The notes below the pieces were generated by a model, which saw nothing but the letters and a program-made list of their open reading frames with translations, was not told the origin of the DNA and made no database searches. This document shows, piece after piece, positions 55,192 through 64,000 of a stretch of DNA of 64,000 nt. Position 1 is the first letter of the stretch, and the number at the start of each line of letters is the position of its first letter. The DNA is from Karstenula rhodostoma CBS 690.94. Its lineage: Eukaryota > Ascomycota > Dothideomycetes > Pleosporales > Didymosphaeriaceae. The DNA is taken from assembly GCA_010093485.1 (NCBI GenBank), contig MU001495.1, forward strand, positions 186,001 to 250,000, given 5' to 3'. A program made the translations under genes and the position numbers.

Positions 55192-57325
55192 CTATGAAGA
55201 TGTAGAAGCAGAGTCTTCGGCCGGGGGCGATGCGGCCGACCGAACGCCGGTAAGTGCTTTGATGGCGTTGTCGACTTCGTTGCTTGCTATCTTCTGCCAT
55301 TTGTCGCGGATACCTTGGCTGGCCAAAGCGTCGGTGCCAGCTTCGGCAACTCTGTCGTACAAGAGCCGCGAAACGTCGCGGTTGATGTCTGTGTACTCTT
55401 CTTTGCTGACCTCTTTCTTCACATACATAGGTTTGAGGACAGCCGTAACCATCAGCTGTAGCTCGCGTTTCGTGGAGTATGATAGCGAAGCCGAGCGGGT
55501 TGGGGACGAGTCCTTGGATCGTGGTGGACTGGTTAGGCCAGGCGAATGTTGCCGGTGCGCAAGCTTCTTACGACCAAGACGTGCATCCTCGTCTGCGGGA
55601 GAGTATGGAGAATATGTTGGCGAAAGCTGCTGGTCTCGTTGCGTGGGCGAATCCGTCCGGCTGATGTTGAGCGGAGGTGGAGTTGACATGCCGGCGCGAA
55701 GGGTTGGGTATATGGGTGATAGGCCAGGCGATGAGTTCTGGGGCGAGCAGGCGCGCTCGACTATGATGCGCTTTGGCTGTGGCGCAGCGATCTCGCGGTC
55801 TTGGGCAAATCTATCCACCTCCACCTCCTGGAGGAGCGACTGCAAAAATCCAGACGCGATAGATTCGTCGCCGGTGGTCGCGACGGCGGGTGGTGAAGTA
55901 TGCGATGTGGCGGTGGGGCGACGCGCAGCAGCAGTAGCGGATGATTCGGCCGGGTTGATGTTCAAGTTCAATCGAGTTCGGGGTCGCTTCAGCTTACGTT
56001 CGGGCTGAGGCTCCTGTGCTTCAGGTTCGACAGGCGACTCAGTCACGGACTTGCGCTTTCGTTGCCGGGTATTGCTAGTCACACTAGCAGGGGGAGGGTG
56101 TTGAGCTCCCTCTTCAGCGACTTGCTCGCGGGCTTTCTCAAATGCGTTCCATGCTCTCAGTTCTTCTTGGGATTCGGGATCCCTTGGCGACTTGGGCGTC
56201 TGGGGTGCCTCGCGATGAAGTGTGCGATTCGAGGGGCGTTGGCGGTGGGTCGTAATAGTGTCCGCAGCGGCACGAAGGCGGCTGCCGGCGCCCATCTGAC
56301 GTGCCAGCTCGAACCGTCGCTCCCATTCTTCGTTTTCCCGGCGTTGAATATCTACTGAACGCGACTCGGACTGATCATCATCCTCGAAGGGGAACTCGAG
56401 GTCAAAGTGTAGGCGGTCCCAGACGCTCTGCCATACATCGACCCACTCGTCCGGGGCACGAGCGCGGCGGCTGGTGCGGCTAGAGCGGCTAGTACGGGTA
56501 TAGGGGTTGAGGTAGACCGCCGGGCCGCGCATTGCAGGACGATGGCCAGCCGCTCGTAGCAGAGAAGGGTTCTCCATGCAGTACTGGCAGTACCATGGTC
56601 CCCGCATGGGCATGTCATCGAGGCCGGCGCAGAATACATGACAGTAGTTTGCGCAGCTGTGACATTCCATGAGTTGGGATGAGTCCCCAATGTCGTCGCA
56701 CACCATGCAACAGGTGTCAGGGTTCGCTTCCTCCTCGAGGAAGTAATCGTCTTCCACGATCATGGTTGGGTCGATCTCGGCGACCTGACGCTTGTCTTGG
56801 ACGGCGTAAGAAGATAGGATGGTGTCTATGAATGGAATCAGTAAACATCGCGACACCCACAAGCGCTTCTACCAAACAAGGAGGGATACCTTAGAACATC
56901 CTGGCGTAAAGCCGGACGACTAGTGGTCTCTCATTCGCGGTAGTTTCAAGTTATAAGATTCCTTGGGAGGGATTGGAGCTTGAAGCGACGGCATCCGGGC
57001 AGGGTCACATACCTCCGATCCTGGCACTGAGCTCGACCATGTTGAAGTTGGCCCGGCATATGGGGCAGCTGTTTGCGCGCTCTACCCAGGGTTTCAGGCA
57101 TTCGTTGTGGAGGTTGTGGCCGCAAGGCAACAGGTGCGCGACCAAGTCTTCGTCTTTGGGGGCGTGTTCGGTGGGCGCTGAGACGATCCCTTCCAGTTTG
57201 ATAACATGACGATGGTTATCGACACCATTAGCGCTATCTTGCACTAGTGTGGCATCGGTGGCGGAAGTTTGGCTTTCGTCTTGGGGGACGAGGTCGCCGA
57301 GGCAGACTATACAAGTCTCGGCCAT
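55192..57325 (-). CDS. RING-finger plus PHD-finger protein (PHRF1-like)
   Basis: Exons 57325-57013 and 56825-55192, with a 187-nt intron, give 648 residues. The RING (C3H2C3) uses C5, C8, C68, H70, H73, C76, C87 and C90 (CGHNLHNECLKPW, SCPIC). A PHD finger follows with C144, C147, C159, C162, H167, C170, C184 and C187. The C8-C68 gap of 59 residues is far longer than in a usual RING. The remaining 450 residues are disordered and Ser/Pro/Arg-rich, with a basic region (RKLKRPRTR) and a structured end (about 555-640: KRELQLMVTAVLKPMYVKKE, a helical domain also seen at the C-terminus of PHRF1-type proteins). A chromatin-associated E3 ubiquitin ligase reading histone marks is the likely role; target unknown. 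Confidence 0.8.
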
Positions 57326-57729
57326 TGGTGCGGTGAAGCGTGGGTGAAGTGCAAGTTACGTGACCGGTAGAGTTCATAAGTCGAGGATGAACAAGAGACG
57401 AGCGGGGCTCAGCGTCCTTTTGAAGTATGGCCTAGCGGCTTGGCGGCCACCTAAGCAGGGTTCAGTGGCCCGAGCACACACTTGTTGATGCACCCGTGTA
57501 CGCCGGCAGCTTGGGGTAGCGGCGTAGGCGCTTGCGTCGAGTTGACACAGGCGACGAGGCCCGCGTTGCTGTCGAAGTGGTTCCGGTGCCTGTTCCGTAA
57601 GTGCGATTAGCTGTCGACATCGGGAAGGAAGGTACTCTGTGGCCCGATGCATGAGTCCCAGCCTCCAGGGCTTACCCATCCACGTGTCACCTCAACCACC
57701 CTGCTGAGCAGCCGTATGACTTGTTCAGG
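57326..57729. other. Intergenic
   Basis: About 400 bases with no supported gene; upstream region of the RING/PHD gene. A minus frame (57374-57679) lacks any domain. Confidence 0.4.
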
Positions 57730-58649
57730 TCACCATGTCGTCGCTAGGTATGCAAACATGGTTTCAGTCTCTCTCCTCTTCAATGCTACCGTTGCCGACA
57801 GGCTGGCCCAGTGACCGCCATTGAGGACGTCCTTCATCGCTGCTTGACTCTTGATCGAGACACATTGCACCATTTCTTCGCCTAATGGTGTGAATGCGGG
57901 GAACCACAATGGCACAGCGCGGGCGCTCAGCAACGATGTGATCATGTTCGTCCGTACGAAAACAGCCAGTTGGTCTCGACAGGATCGCATCGACCGCAAA
58001 AAGCGAACAGAGGACGTGAGATCGCGAGCGTGAGTCAGCTGAAGCGGTCTGTACTTCGGGCCATCCCTGGCGGGTCCCTTGGGCAGCAGGTACTGCTGTT
58101 GCTTTGGCGCATTTGCAAAAGCAGACATCCGATCGAACATGCACGGTAAACATGTCTTGCAAAGCGACCTTTCTCTTATCAGATCATTTTCCAAGTTCGC
58201 GACACGGTAATATACAGCCTGGCTCGGGACAAGCTCAGGCCTTGACAGACGTCTTTGATTATAATCTACCGAACAATCTCGCAGGAGGCTCGAGCGGCCG
58301 TGGCTCTGGACGTGGACTGAACACTGACAGAGGCTCTGGTGAACCTGTCTTCCTCTTGCCCAGATAGAGCGCATCGCCATAAGCGCCGAAATTCGTTCTG
58401 CCGCTCGATACGTGGAAAGCGCTTGCAGTGATCGCGAACAATTGTTCTCCGAGTCCAAAGATCGTATGAGAGGTCTCTAGGTGTCCCACAAAAGCTACGA
58501 GGGTCAGTGATGGTGCTCAGCAAAGCCTTCTCACTGCCTGTCAGCCAGTCGTCCTCTCTTGCTTGGTCTTGCTCGGTCGCCTTGGTCGCAATGGAGGTTG
58601 GTGGACCCCTTAGTAAGAGACGGCGCGTCACATTTTGCGACGTGGGCAT
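57730..58649 (-). CDS. Doubtful ORF cluster, possibly one intron-bearing gene
   Basis: Two overlapping minus frames (58649-58266 and 58458-57730) could be joined by introns into one gene. The first begins MPTSQNVTRRLLLRGP and continues through a charged stretch; the second ends ...VALKRRETETMFAYLATTW. No domain or motif is recognisable, codon use is not distinctive and I could not find a unique in-phase splice. It may be noise or a decayed gene. The region after it (58650-59077) contains only the upstream area of the next gene. Confidence 0.25.
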
Positions 58650-59077
58650 CGAAGTTACAAGGCAGACAGACAGGAAAGTGCGTGGTGGCGGTGAAGAGGG
58701 TGAGAGCTGGTATTGCTCCCCAGCCCTGACCTTGCGAACATCAAAGTGTGCCGAGTGCTATCGATAAGTAGCCTAACCGAAAGCAGGAAGAGCTCGAAGA
58801 TCACCTCTCCTGGAAGTACATGCTTACTACCGCATCTGACATGTTCTAATTTTCTGTAGCTTTCTGCTTCGAAACAAACATGTAGACTCTCCCTATAGTC
58901 TGTTGCACGTGTGGTTTAATTACGGAGTTCAAGTCTGCATAGCCAAATCGTCGCACAAGCCTGCCTCGGCATGACGTACGACAGTACGGCCGACGGCCGA
59001 CTGGTGCTTCAACGGGCAGTTGATAAGACCTCTTGAGTCTCCTGCAATATACCCAATTTTCTCTACTTCACAAAACC

Positions 59078-60500
59078 ATGGCTCAATCGCGGCAGTACGA
59101 GCTGGTCCTTTTAGGGGCGACTGGCTATACTGGCAAGCTCACAGCAGAGTGGATCAGCCAACATCTCCCTACTGATTTGAAGTGGGCAATAGCTGGGCGC
59201 AACGCAAAGAAGCTTCAAAATATTGTTGAAGAGCTCAAGCGACTGAGTCCAGACCGCAAGCAGCCAGGTAAGTCCCGTTGGTGTTGTGGTAGGGCTCGCG
59301 TTTGCCTACCCTTTTAGAGGAGTGCTGCGACGCGCCAGGAAGCCCACGCATCGCGATATAATGGCAATGCATCAATCACGTATACCTCACTAATAATGGC
59401 CAGATATCGAGACATGCGAGCTCCAGGAAGACCAGCTGACCTCCCTCGCCCTCAAAACCCGCCTCATCATCACAACCGTGGGCCCCTTCATGTTCTACGG
59501 CGAGCCCGTGCTCGCGGCCTGCGCAAAGACCGGAACCCATTATCTCGACTGCACCGGCGAGGTGCCCTGGATCCACTCGATGATCCCAAAATACCACGCC
59601 CAGGCCAAATCCACCGGCGCCATCATCATCCCCGAATGTGGCCTCGACTCCGTCCCAGCAGACATCCTAGCCTACGTGCTCACCTCGCACGTGCGCAAGA
59701 CCCTCAACGCCGGAACCATGAACGTGAACATGAGCTACTTTGAGGGGAAGACGGGCATCAGCGGGGGTACGACTCACACGATCCTGCAGCTGTTCGACAA
59801 GTACGGGATGAAGGAATTGGGTGACGCGATGAAGCCGTGGTCTCTCTCGCCCGTACAGCCGACGAATCCGGCGAGCAGCCCGAAGGGTAGCCTCCTCCAC
59901 CGTCTCTTCGGCCTGGTAGACATCCCGGAGATAGGCGGCGTCCAGACGACCTGGCTCATGGCCAACGTCGACAGATGCATCACGCACCGCTCATGGGGGC
60001 TATACGAATCGAGTGCAAAGTCGACATCTACGCCAAGTCTGTCGTATGGGCCACGCTTCAACTTCAACGAGTACATGCGCGCGAAATCTCTCCTCGCTGG
60101 TCTGGCTGTGAACGTAGGCATGGCGCTTTTTGGTCTGGCATTTGCCTTCCCGCTCTCTCGCTGGATTCTTTCGCCCCTTGTTACGCGCTTTCTGCTGCCG
60201 CAACCGGGCGAGGGCCCTTCGCGCGAGAGCATGAAGGAGGATTTCATGGACTACAAGGCCGTGGCAATCGCGGATACGGACAAGCAGGAGAAGGTGCTCG
60301 GGACGCTGCACATTCCTCATGGTGGGTATGTTGCGACCGCGCAGACGTTAAGTGCAGCCGCATTGGTCATCTTGCGTGGGAGATTGGAGGATACCGAGGC
60401 TGGGAGGTTGGGTGGGGGTATACTCACTCCAGCGACACTGGGACAACCTTTTGTGGAGATGCTGGACGAGTTTGGCATCAAGATTGCGGCTGGCGTATAA
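59078..60500 (+). CDS. Saccharopine dehydrogenase-like NAD(P)-binding reductase
   Basis: Exons 59078-59267 and 59404-60500, with a 136-nt intron, give 428 residues. The N-terminal Rossmann motif GATGYTGKLTAEWIS begins at residue 13, then WAIAGRNAKKL, TTVGPFMFYGEPVLAACA and GTHYLDCTGEVPW, all typical of the saccharopine-dehydrogenase-like/trans-acting enoyl reductase group. A hydrophobic helix near the centre (LAGLAVNVGMALFGLAFAFP) could associate with membrane, as in the SCCPDH-type members on lipid droplets. It is therefore a broad oxidoreductase rather than a lysine-pathway enzyme; substrate unknown. Start at the ATG beginning MAQSRQYELV. Confidence 0.85.
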
Positions 60501-61449
60501 TAGCTTTTACGGAATCTTATCGTCTAGATATCACCCAACATCTGTATACAGTGTCGACTTAGCGGAGGATGGAAATGCAGATAGGTTAGCAGTCGTAGTA
60601 AGAAAAAAATACAGGTATTCCTTCTCATGGTCTTGTCGTGCTTGCAGCATCGTCAATGCAAGCGAGTTTGAAACAGAAAGTTATGATCTGCATTGAATCT
60701 CTCATTGAGTGTCGCGCGGAACTGAAGTAGGCAACCGCTAGCTCGATTGTTTGCGTATATGGTGTTGATGGTTGTGATACTGGCTTAGTTGAAGTCCGGC
60801 AGCTGGATGGTCTGTGGACCTAGGGGGTGACGGTCGGGGCCATGCTACTGAATCACAATCGTTAGTCTTCCTTGACTCTAGGATCTCGACCTGTAATACG
60901 GTAATTCAACGCAAGTAGTCTCGCGGGTGACATCAGTATGAAACTTCACATCAGACAATTGAAAATACTCATTGCTCGAAATTCAATTCAGGTCTTTCGA
61001 GCGTTCACAGCCAGGTCCAGTGAATTTGGCTTCAACACAATGTGACTTGGCCTCATATTCACGGTCCAGAACGGCAATCTATCACATCGACTTCAATTGA
61101 TCAACGATAAGACATCGCAAAGTGCCTGTATAAAAAGCATGGCCAGCCCTCCGGTGCACCACCCAAATAAGCCAACGAATAACACAACCAACATACACAT
61201 ATCCTAGGAATAGCCCTTCACTTCAAGCACAACCCTACCATAAGAACGAAAACGAATCGCCTAGCATACACTTACTCGCCCCACCTCACAAAGAAAAACG
61301 CCGCCGCACCTCCGACCCCTACACTTCCATCTTTCTCAGCCTGTGCTAGTTTCCGCTTCGAACAAGCCTCCTTGTACCCCTTATACCGTTGAAACACTCC
61401 TTAACGCACATCCCTCCAACCCGAACTTCCCTTCCGCTTCCACTCGATC
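60501..61449. other. Intergenic with a possible TATA box
   Basis: About 950 bases, AT-richer than average. TATAAAAAGC occurs at 61129-61138, 314-321 bases upstream of the next ATG. No gene is seen. Confidence 0.4.
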
Positions 61450-61857
61450 ATGCGGATGACGCAACATACCAAGGACGCATCTGCCAAGGAGGAACTTCTT
61501 CGGGCGAAGGGACTCGAAGAATATTCGGATGTGAAATGGGCCACCGTGGAAAAGATCGCTATATCCGGATGTGACCACACAAAAGGGAGTGGTGAACAGT
61601 TCAACATCAAATTGGGGATTCCTAATGGTAACCTTAAGGGGAGAGAGGGTGAAGCCGATGCTATCGTGGAAGTCATTATCTCTGCCGACACGATCATGAA
61701 GGTGCAAAGCAGAGGACCGCCCATGTACCTCCATTACCCTAGAGAATCGGAATCGTGGTTTCGGCCCAGCAGCGTGCTCGGTACTCTGCGCTGTATCGCT
61801 GAAGGGGACGGAACATACAGAGCGACTTATGTGTATATATATGATCACAGCAACTAG
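61450..61857 (+). CDS. Hypothetical protein (135 aa)
   Basis: A continuous frame from the ATG at 61450 to a stop at 61855-61857. The product is mixed in charge with alternating beta-like stretches (EQFNIKLGIPNG, EADAIVEVIISADTI, YRATYVYIYD), suggesting a small beta-rich domain. No signal peptide, membrane segment or known motif. A second in-frame ATG lies two codons in (MRMTQ). A TATAAAAA sits about 315 bases upstream. It could be a lineage-specific gene or chance ORF. Confidence 0.45.
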   Translation: MRMTQHTKDASAKEELLRAKGLEEYSDVKWATVEKIAISGCDHTKGSGEQFNIKLGIPNGNLKGREGEADAIVEVIISADTIMKVQSRGPPMYLHYPRESESWFRPSSVLGTLRCIAEGDGTYRATYVYIYDHSN

Positions 61858-62663
61858 AGGGGAAGTGCGCGCTTTGTTGCCTGAAGTAAAATTGTTATTG
61901 TCCGATAAATATCCTAGGGTGCATTCTTGACTGTTTGTGCTCTCCTAATCCGCACCAGCCCCACTTCTTATCTTTCCATGCAAAGCGAAAAACGTGCCTG
62001 CAGCACTATACCCCACGCACAAATATGTGGTATAGTAGAGTAAACGCCCTTTTTGGTTAGCCTGCGCACAGACGCTGGGCAAGCCTTAGCCGCTTTTTTG
62101 GTCCCCCTTTGTTCGTGCATTGGCAAAGCACAACGCGCCTTTTTGTCCCCCTTGCTTTATTGATTTACCCACCCTCATAGTGATCGTATACAATATATAG
62201 TAGAGTAAACTACTAAAGTGCTTAAGCGTCTGCTATAATTTCTTATTTCTAATTCAGTAAAGCCTGGCAGATGAGGATGGGCTGAGGAGTGAAGAGTCAC
62301 GCAATTGCGGGGGCTTCGTCGCGGCAGCTGCATCACCATACTAACAATGCAGCTAGCACCCTCTCGTGGACTCAATCCTGTCGCTTCGCGAGTGGTAACG
62401 GAGGAGAGCGAGCAGTTCGCGAATAACAGCGAGTGTAGTGAGCATGGCGAAATGCGGACCTAGCGATTGCGACTTCCCCTCCACCATTGGCGTTATCAGC
62501 TCAGAAGAGCCACGTGACTACGCCCTTCTGTTATAAGACACCACGCCCGCATACGCATGCTTATCGCAGGAACATCAATCACTCGGTTACCCTACCTTCT
62601 TCGTAGGCGCCTACCGTCCAAGTGATCAAGAAATCGTTCCACGCTCGGGCCAAAGCTTCGATC
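61858..62663. other. Intergenic with short direct and inverted repeats
   Basis: About 800 bases. TATAGTAGAGTAAAC occurs at about 62033 and again at about 62199, and a near-perfect inverted pair (ACTATACCCCAC / GTGGTATAGT) flanks about 62007-62040. GCTTTTTTGGTCCCCCTT and GCCTTTTTGTCCCCCTT are also similar to each other. It may be a decayed non-coding mobile element; no gene is seen. Confidence 0.4.
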
Positions 62664-64000
62664 ATGGCCACCACACCAACCCAAGCAGCTGCTCCAGAAG
62701 TTGACCCCCAGCATCTCGAAGCGGTGCGCAAGAAATACGCAGAAGAGGCCCAGAAAAGGTTGAGACCAGATGCTGTAGCGCAATTTCTCACACTCAAGGA
62801 CGCAAACGATCCGCGACTGCAAGCTCTCAACGAGGATCCCTGGGCAGACCACGATGCTCTGAACGCACGTCCTTCTCCTATCGAAGATAGCAAAGTGTAT
62901 CCTTTCTTTGTGGTCGGTGCCGGTTTCGGAGGTCTTCTATTTGCTGTGCACGCTATACAATCTGGTGTGGCGACGGCGGACGATATACGCCTTGTCGATG
63001 CAGCCGGAGGCTTCGGCGGTACCTGGTACTGGAACAGATATCCCGGCCTCCATTGCGATGTTGAAAGCTACATGTACCTCCCCCTGCTCGAAGAGACGGG
63101 ATACATACCTACTAAGAAGTATGCGCCGGGCTGGGAAATCCGAGAACACGCAGAGCGCATCGCAGACCAATGGCATCTTCAAGATAAGACGGTGTTTCGA
63201 TCTGACGTGGAGAGCGTCACATGGGATGATTCCTCGGAGCTATGGAATATTTCTTTTAAAGAAAGGCGCGGACCGCAAGGCTCACCTATCATCAGCCACC
63301 ACGTTCGGGCGCAGTACGTTTATCTTGCTGCGGGTATTCTCACCCGCCCGCAAGTGCCACGGATATCTGGATTGTCATCCTTTGCAGGGCCTATGTTTCA
63401 CACGGCTCGTTGGGACTATGGAATTACAGGCGGCTCGCAGAAGAACCAAGTGCTGTCTGGACTTCGTGACAAGAGAGTAGCGGTCATTGGAACCGCAGCT
63501 ACGGCAATTGGAGCTATACCAGAGATTGGAAAATATGCGAAGGAGCTCTTCGTGTTTCAGAGGACGCCAGCATACGTCAAGCCTCGCAATCAGCGCGATA
63601 CTAACCGCGAGGATTTCAAAGCCACTGTGGCCACGAAACCGGGGTGGCAATTCGACCGACAGATCAACTGGAACAGCTTCCTGACCAACTCCGCGAAAAC
63701 GGGACAGCCCGATCTTGTCAGTGATGGTGAGTCTCATTAGTTGTTATCCATCATGCACATACTAACAGCAAAGGTTGGACCGATCAACCAGCCTATTCCG
63801 CCATGATGGGCTCTCCTAATCAAGCAGAACTAGATCCCAATTCTCCAGAGAGTATCGAACGTCTCGTAACCGGCTTCCACATCCTAGACCTTCCAAACAT
63901 GGAAGCTGTTCGCTCACGGGTCGACCAATCCGTCAAAGACCCGAAGACAGCAGAGAAACTGAAGCCGTGGTACCCATCCTGGTGCAAAAGACCAACTTTC
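62664..64000 (+). CDS. Baeyer-Villiger-type flavin monooxygenase (partial, cut by right edge)
   Basis: Exons 62664-63726 and 63774 to beyond 64000, with a 47-nt intron (donor GTGAGT, acceptor AAAG). About 430 residues are visible, most of the N-terminal part. The FAD-binding GAGFGG lies near residue 88, GGTWYWNRYPGLHCDVES follows, and the Baeyer-Villiger fingerprint FxGxxxHxxxW(P/D) is intact (F240, G242, H246, W250, D251). The second Rossmann motif is VAVIGTAATA. The ATG at 62664 gives MATTPTQAAAPE. These enzymes insert oxygen next to a ketone using NADPH and FAD. The family's role ranges from ketone catabolism to secondary metabolism; the substrate and the 3' half are outside the window. 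Confidence 0.88.

Overview
The window reads as chromosomal DNA of a filamentous ascomycete (Pezizomycotina, most likely a Dothideomycete; the class is a guess). Genes lie on both strands. Most are split by 45-190 nt introns with GTATGT/GTAAGT-type donors, CTNAC-like branch sites and CAG/TAG acceptors, and the products have clear fungal orthologues. There are no operons, CRISPR arrays, intact transposons or recognisable RNA genes. Gene models were built by hand by joining reading frames at splice sites that keep the protein in phase, so exon edges are inferences.

Region by region. 0-9 kb is gene-poor and partly AT-rich: a 5' gene fragment, a secreted protein ending in KDEL, an APH/choline-kinase-like protein, a tiny cysteine-rich protein, an isochorismatase-like hydrolase and an amidase. 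9-10.9 kb has no convincing gene. 10.9-31 kb is dense in housekeeping genes: VPS17 (retromer) divergent from mitochondrial MEF2, a 9-exon RRM-like protein, THI6 (thiamine) divergent from TIF5 (eIF5), PFS2 (pre-mRNA 3' end processing) divergent from a DGAT1-type acyltransferase, and an SLC35F-type transporter. 31-36.6 kb holds a THADA/Trm732 homologue whose 3' end carries a run of 17 C (17 G on the coding strand). 37.4-42 kb is a 1,426-residue, largely disordered protein of unknown function. 43-50.5 kb holds a CAP59-family glycosyltransferase, a ZRT3-like ZIP zinc transporter and a sorting nexin of the Snx41/Atg20 type. 51-57.3 kb holds a membrane-anchored charged protein, a very small membrane protein and a RING+PHD protein. 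57.4-64 kb is looser again: one doubtful ORF, a saccharopine-dehydrogenase-like reductase, a short unknown protein and the first part of a Baeyer-Villiger monooxygenase cut by the window edge.

How they fit together. The middle encodes core functions: endosomal sorting (VPS17, Snx41), mitochondrial translation, cytosolic initiation, thiamine, tRNA modification, lipid storage and zinc handling. They are unlinked in pathway; adjacency here is only shared promoters. The flanks carry catabolic or specialised enzymes with accessory character. I did not find a clear new multi-gene system. The best leads are the homopolymer frameshift in the Trm732 homologue, the KDEL-ending protein, the enlarged RING finger, the altered DGAT1 motif and several unrecognised genes.
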